Origin: DATFPK01 sp035264885
GTDB taxonomy: Bacteria; Actinomycetota; Thermoleophilia; Solirubrobacterales; 70-9
DNA length: 6,354 nt
Direction of reading: 5' to 3'
NCBI GenBank assembly: GCA_035264885.1
Contig: DATFPK010000099.1
Span: 1 to 6,354 of the forward strand
Shown here: positions 5,343 to 6,354 of the stretch, piece by piece
Layout of the letters: each line of letters opens with the position of its first letter
Position numbering within the stretch: the stretch's first letter is position 1
The notes under the pieces: generated by a model
Told to the model about the DNA's origin: nothing
The model's database searches: none
Seen by the model: the letters and a program-made list of their open reading frames with translations, nothing else
Program-made: the position numbers and the translations under genes

Positions 5343-5441
5343 CTACTCGATGCTGGCGCCGGGGCTGGTGCTGATCGCGTCCCCGCTGGCCTCCAGCTCC
5401 TCAACCGAGGGCGGTTCGTACGGCGGCTTCGGGTCGGTCAT
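5343..5441 (-). CDS. Probable small protein of 32 residues, unknown function
   Basis: A short reading frame on the minus strand runs from ATG (5441-5439) to TAG (5345-5343). It starts MTDPKPPYEPPSVEELE and ends SGDAISTSPGASIE. GGAGAGAG (5449-5442) directly precedes the ATG, a reasonable Shine-Dalgarno with four bases between GGAG and the start. All but two of the 32 sense codons end in G or C, as in the neighbouring real genes. The product is Pro-rich and acidic at the front and Ser/Gly/Ala-rich at the back, with no Cys or membrane segment, so it is probably unstructured. The Y-x-x-P-x-V stretch at residues 8-13 recalls the Y-x-x-P leader motif of some RiPP precursors, but the spacing to later Gly and Thr does not fit lasso leaders and no modification enzyme is nearby. 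It lies between tRNA-Arg and the membrane protein gene. Confidence 0.55.
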   Translation of the reverse strand: MTDPKPPYEPPSVEELEASGDAISTSPGASIE

Positions 5442-5476
5442 CTCTCTCCGTGGGTCGGATGACGGGTTGCGCGGGG

Positions 5477-5482
5477 AACGTA
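5477..5482 (-). promoter_or_regulatory. Possible -10 hexamer for the small minus-strand gene
   Basis: TACGTT on the minus strand fits TAnnnT. Transcription would begin near 5469, giving a leader of about 28 bases that contains the GGAGAG ribosome site before the ATG at 5441. No -35 match is seen. Read-through from the tRNA-Arg gene is the alternative, since no terminator with a T run lies between them. Confidence 0.3.
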
Positions 5483-5505
5483 CCTCACGCGAGCGGCCGC
5501 GTCGA

Positions 5506-5579
5506 CGCGCCCGACAGGATTCGAACCTGTGACCTCCGCCTCCGGAGGGCGGCGCTCTATCCAGCTGAGCTACGGGCGC
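5506..5579 (-). tRNA. tRNA-Arg, anticodon CCG
   Basis: The minus strand folds as a full cloverleaf of 74 bases. The acceptor stem is a perfect seven pairs, GCGCCCG (5579-5573) with CGGGCGC (5513-5507), with G as discriminator at 5506. The D arm is GCTCAGCTGGATAGAGC. The anticodon stem CCGCC/GGCGG encloses the loop CTCCGGA, giving anticodon CCG, which reads CGG arginine codons. The variable loop is AGGTC, and the T arm is ACAGG-TTCGAAT-CCTGT. The 3' CCA is not encoded (TCGAC follows the discriminator), so it must be added by CCA-adding enzyme after RNase Z or exonuclease trimming. CGG codons are frequent in this GC-rich window. Confidence 0.97.
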
Positions 5580-5589
5580 AGCGCCCGGC

Positions 5590-5595
5590 AGTGTA
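5590..5595 (-). promoter_or_regulatory. -10 hexamer of the tRNA-Arg promoter
   Basis: TACACT on the minus strand is a good TAnnnT hexamer ending ten bases before the mature 5' end of tRNA-Arg. With a seven-base spacer, the precursor would carry a leader of only about three bases for RNase P. No TTGACA-like -35 is visible in the GC-rich stretch 17-18 bases further upstream. Confidence 0.5.
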
Positions 5596-5637
5596 GCCCG
5601 GGGGTGGCGGCGCCCGCGCGGGACCCGCCGGCGGTTC

Positions 5638-5643
5638 TACGCT
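5638..5643 (+). promoter_or_regulatory. -10 hexamer for a leaderless RNase Z transcript
   Basis: TACGCT fits TAnnnT and ends exactly seven bases before the GTG at 5651. There is no Shine-Dalgarno in the seven bases between, so the mRNA would start at the GTG. It faces the tRNA-Arg -10 on the other strand, so the region 5580-5650 is a short divergent promoter region. Confidence 0.5.
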
Positions 5644-5650
5644 CCTCTCC

Positions 5651-6354
5651 GTGGACCTCACCGTCACCTTCCTCGGCACCGGCGGCTCGGTGCCTACGGC
5701 GCGCCGCAACACGGCGAGCGTGCTGGTCGCGCGCGCGGGAGAGCGGCTGATGTTCGACTGCGGAGAGGGAACCCAGCGCCAGCTTCAGCGCTCGCTGGGC
5801 CTGGCGCAGGTCGACGCGATCTTCCTCACCCACCTCCACGCCGACCACCTGCTCGGCCTGCCCGGCCTGCTCAAGACCTACGACCTGAACGACCGCTCGG
5901 CGCCGTTGCGTGTCTACGGCCCTCGCGGAACCGTCGGGCTGTTCGAGACCCTGCGGCGGCTGGTCGGCCGGACGCGCTATCCGGTCGAGCTGACCGAGAT
6001 CGAGCCGGGCCACGCCGTGCCGGGGGACGGCTACGAGGTCCGGGCGTATCCGGTTGAGCACCGGATCCCGGCTCTCGGCTACGCGCTCGCCGAGGAGCCG
6101 CGCCCGGGCCGGTTCGACGCCGAGGCGGCGGCGCGGCTCGGTGTGCCCGAGGGGCCGGCGTGGGGCACCCTGCAGCGCGGCGAGTCGGTCGCGGGCAGCG
6201 ACGGCCAGGTCACGCCGGAGGACGTGCTCGGCGAGGACCGGCCCGGGCGCAAGGTAGTGGTCTCAGGCGACAGCGCACCTTGCGCTGCGACCGCGGAGGC
6301 GGCACGGGGAGCGGAGCTCCTGATCCACGACGCGAGCTTCACCGAGGAGGAAGC
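5651..6354 (+). CDS. rnz: Ribonuclease Z (tRNase Z), 3' partial
   Basis: RNase Z is a zinc-dependent endonuclease of the metallo-beta-lactamase superfamily that cuts tRNA precursors just after the discriminator base. The visible 234 residues start MDLTVTFLGTGGSVPTARRN, typical of the family. The zinc motif is T60-H-L-H-A-D-H66 followed by LLGLPGLL. Further landmarks are FDCGEGTQRQL (35-45), VEHRIPALGYAL (135-146) with His137, SGDS (205-208) with Asp207, and LIHDASF (224-230) with His226. The family is about 300 residues, so about 70 C-terminal residues, including the last zinc-ligand region, lie beyond the window. The start is GTG 5651, supported by the conserved N-terminus and the TACGCT hexamer seven bases upstream. 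It is divergent from a tRNA gene without encoded CCA, the kind of substrate this enzyme processes, though such adjacency may be chance. Confidence 0.95.
   Translation, partial: MDLTVTFLGTGGSVPTARRNTASVLVARAGERLMFDCGEGTQRQLQRSLGLAQVDAIFLTHLHADHLLGLPGLLKTYDLNDRSAPLRVYGPRGTVGLFETLRRLVGRTRYPVELTEIEPGHAVPGDGYEVRAYPVEHRIPALGYALAEEPRPGRFDAEAAARLGVPEGPAWGTLQRGESVAGSDGQVTPEDVLGEDRPGRKVVVSGDSAPCAATAEAARGAELLIHDASFTEEE

Noticed and set aside
5343..5441. Calling the 32-residue protein a lasso-peptide precursor
   Set aside because: Only Y-x-x-P-x-V fits the leader motif; the expected Gly and Thr spacing is wrong, and no RRE, protease or cyclase gene is in the window.
4056..5462. A 468-codon plus-strand open frame
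   Set aside because: It starts inside the SRAP gene in another frame, is Arg/Gly-rich without domains, and runs antisense through the membrane protein and small protein genes.

Overview
The window is very GC-rich, gene-dense bacterial chromosome. The strongest clues to its origin are a MetO/CysO-type sulfur-carrier protein, a tRNA gene without an encoded CCA end, and several start codons with a TAnnnT hexamer just upstream and no Shine-Dalgarno, which suggests leaderless mRNAs. Together they point to an actinobacterium, perhaps a deep-branching one such as Thermoleophilia. That placement is inference; no rRNA or other taxonomic marker is present.

Layout, left to right. (1) 2-361 +: the 3' part of an OsmC/Ohr-family protein gene. 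(2) 339-527 +: a probable extended -10 promoter inside the end of that gene, then a well-conserved SAM-I (S-box) riboswitch (365-480) and an intrinsic terminator with a seven-T run (498-527). (3) 553-2103 +: the riboswitch-controlled pair, a threonine-synthase-family PLP enzyme and a small ubiquitin-like sulfur-carrier protein ending in Gly-Gly. (4) 2134-3839 +: a glucose-1-phosphate cytidylyltransferase-like enzyme and a CDP-glucose 4,6-dehydratase-like SDR enzyme, overlapping by four bases at TTGA. (5) 3850-4596 +: an SRAP/HMCES/YedK DNA-protein crosslink protein. (6) 4593-5303 -: a single-pass membrane-anchored protein of unknown function, convergent with the SRAP gene. (7) 5343-5441 -: a likely 32-residue protein with its own Shine-Dalgarno. 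(8) 5506-5579 -: tRNA-Arg(CCG). (9) 5651 to the window end, +: RNase Z, starting with GTG and cut at the 3' edge.

The most interesting unit is the SAM riboswitch with the two genes behind it. A SAM-repressed threonine synthase would make little sense, but the arrangement fits the MetM/MetO route reported in Streptomyces. There a threonine synthase homologue takes O-phosphohomoserine and uses a thiocarboxylated carrier protein as sulfur donor to make homocysteine. The riboswitch would then act as ordinary end-product feedback on methionine/SAM synthesis. The expression platform can be read directly: one hairpin can pair both with the 3' strand of aptamer helix P1 and with the 5' arm of the terminator.

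The two sugar-nucleotide enzymes probably act in sequence (glucose-1-phosphate to CDP-glucose to CDP-4-keto-6-deoxyglucose) for a deoxysugar of the cell surface or a metabolite. RNase Z and tRNA-Arg are divergently transcribed from a short shared region with a -10-like hexamer on each strand. No mobile element, CRISPR array or rRNA gene was seen.
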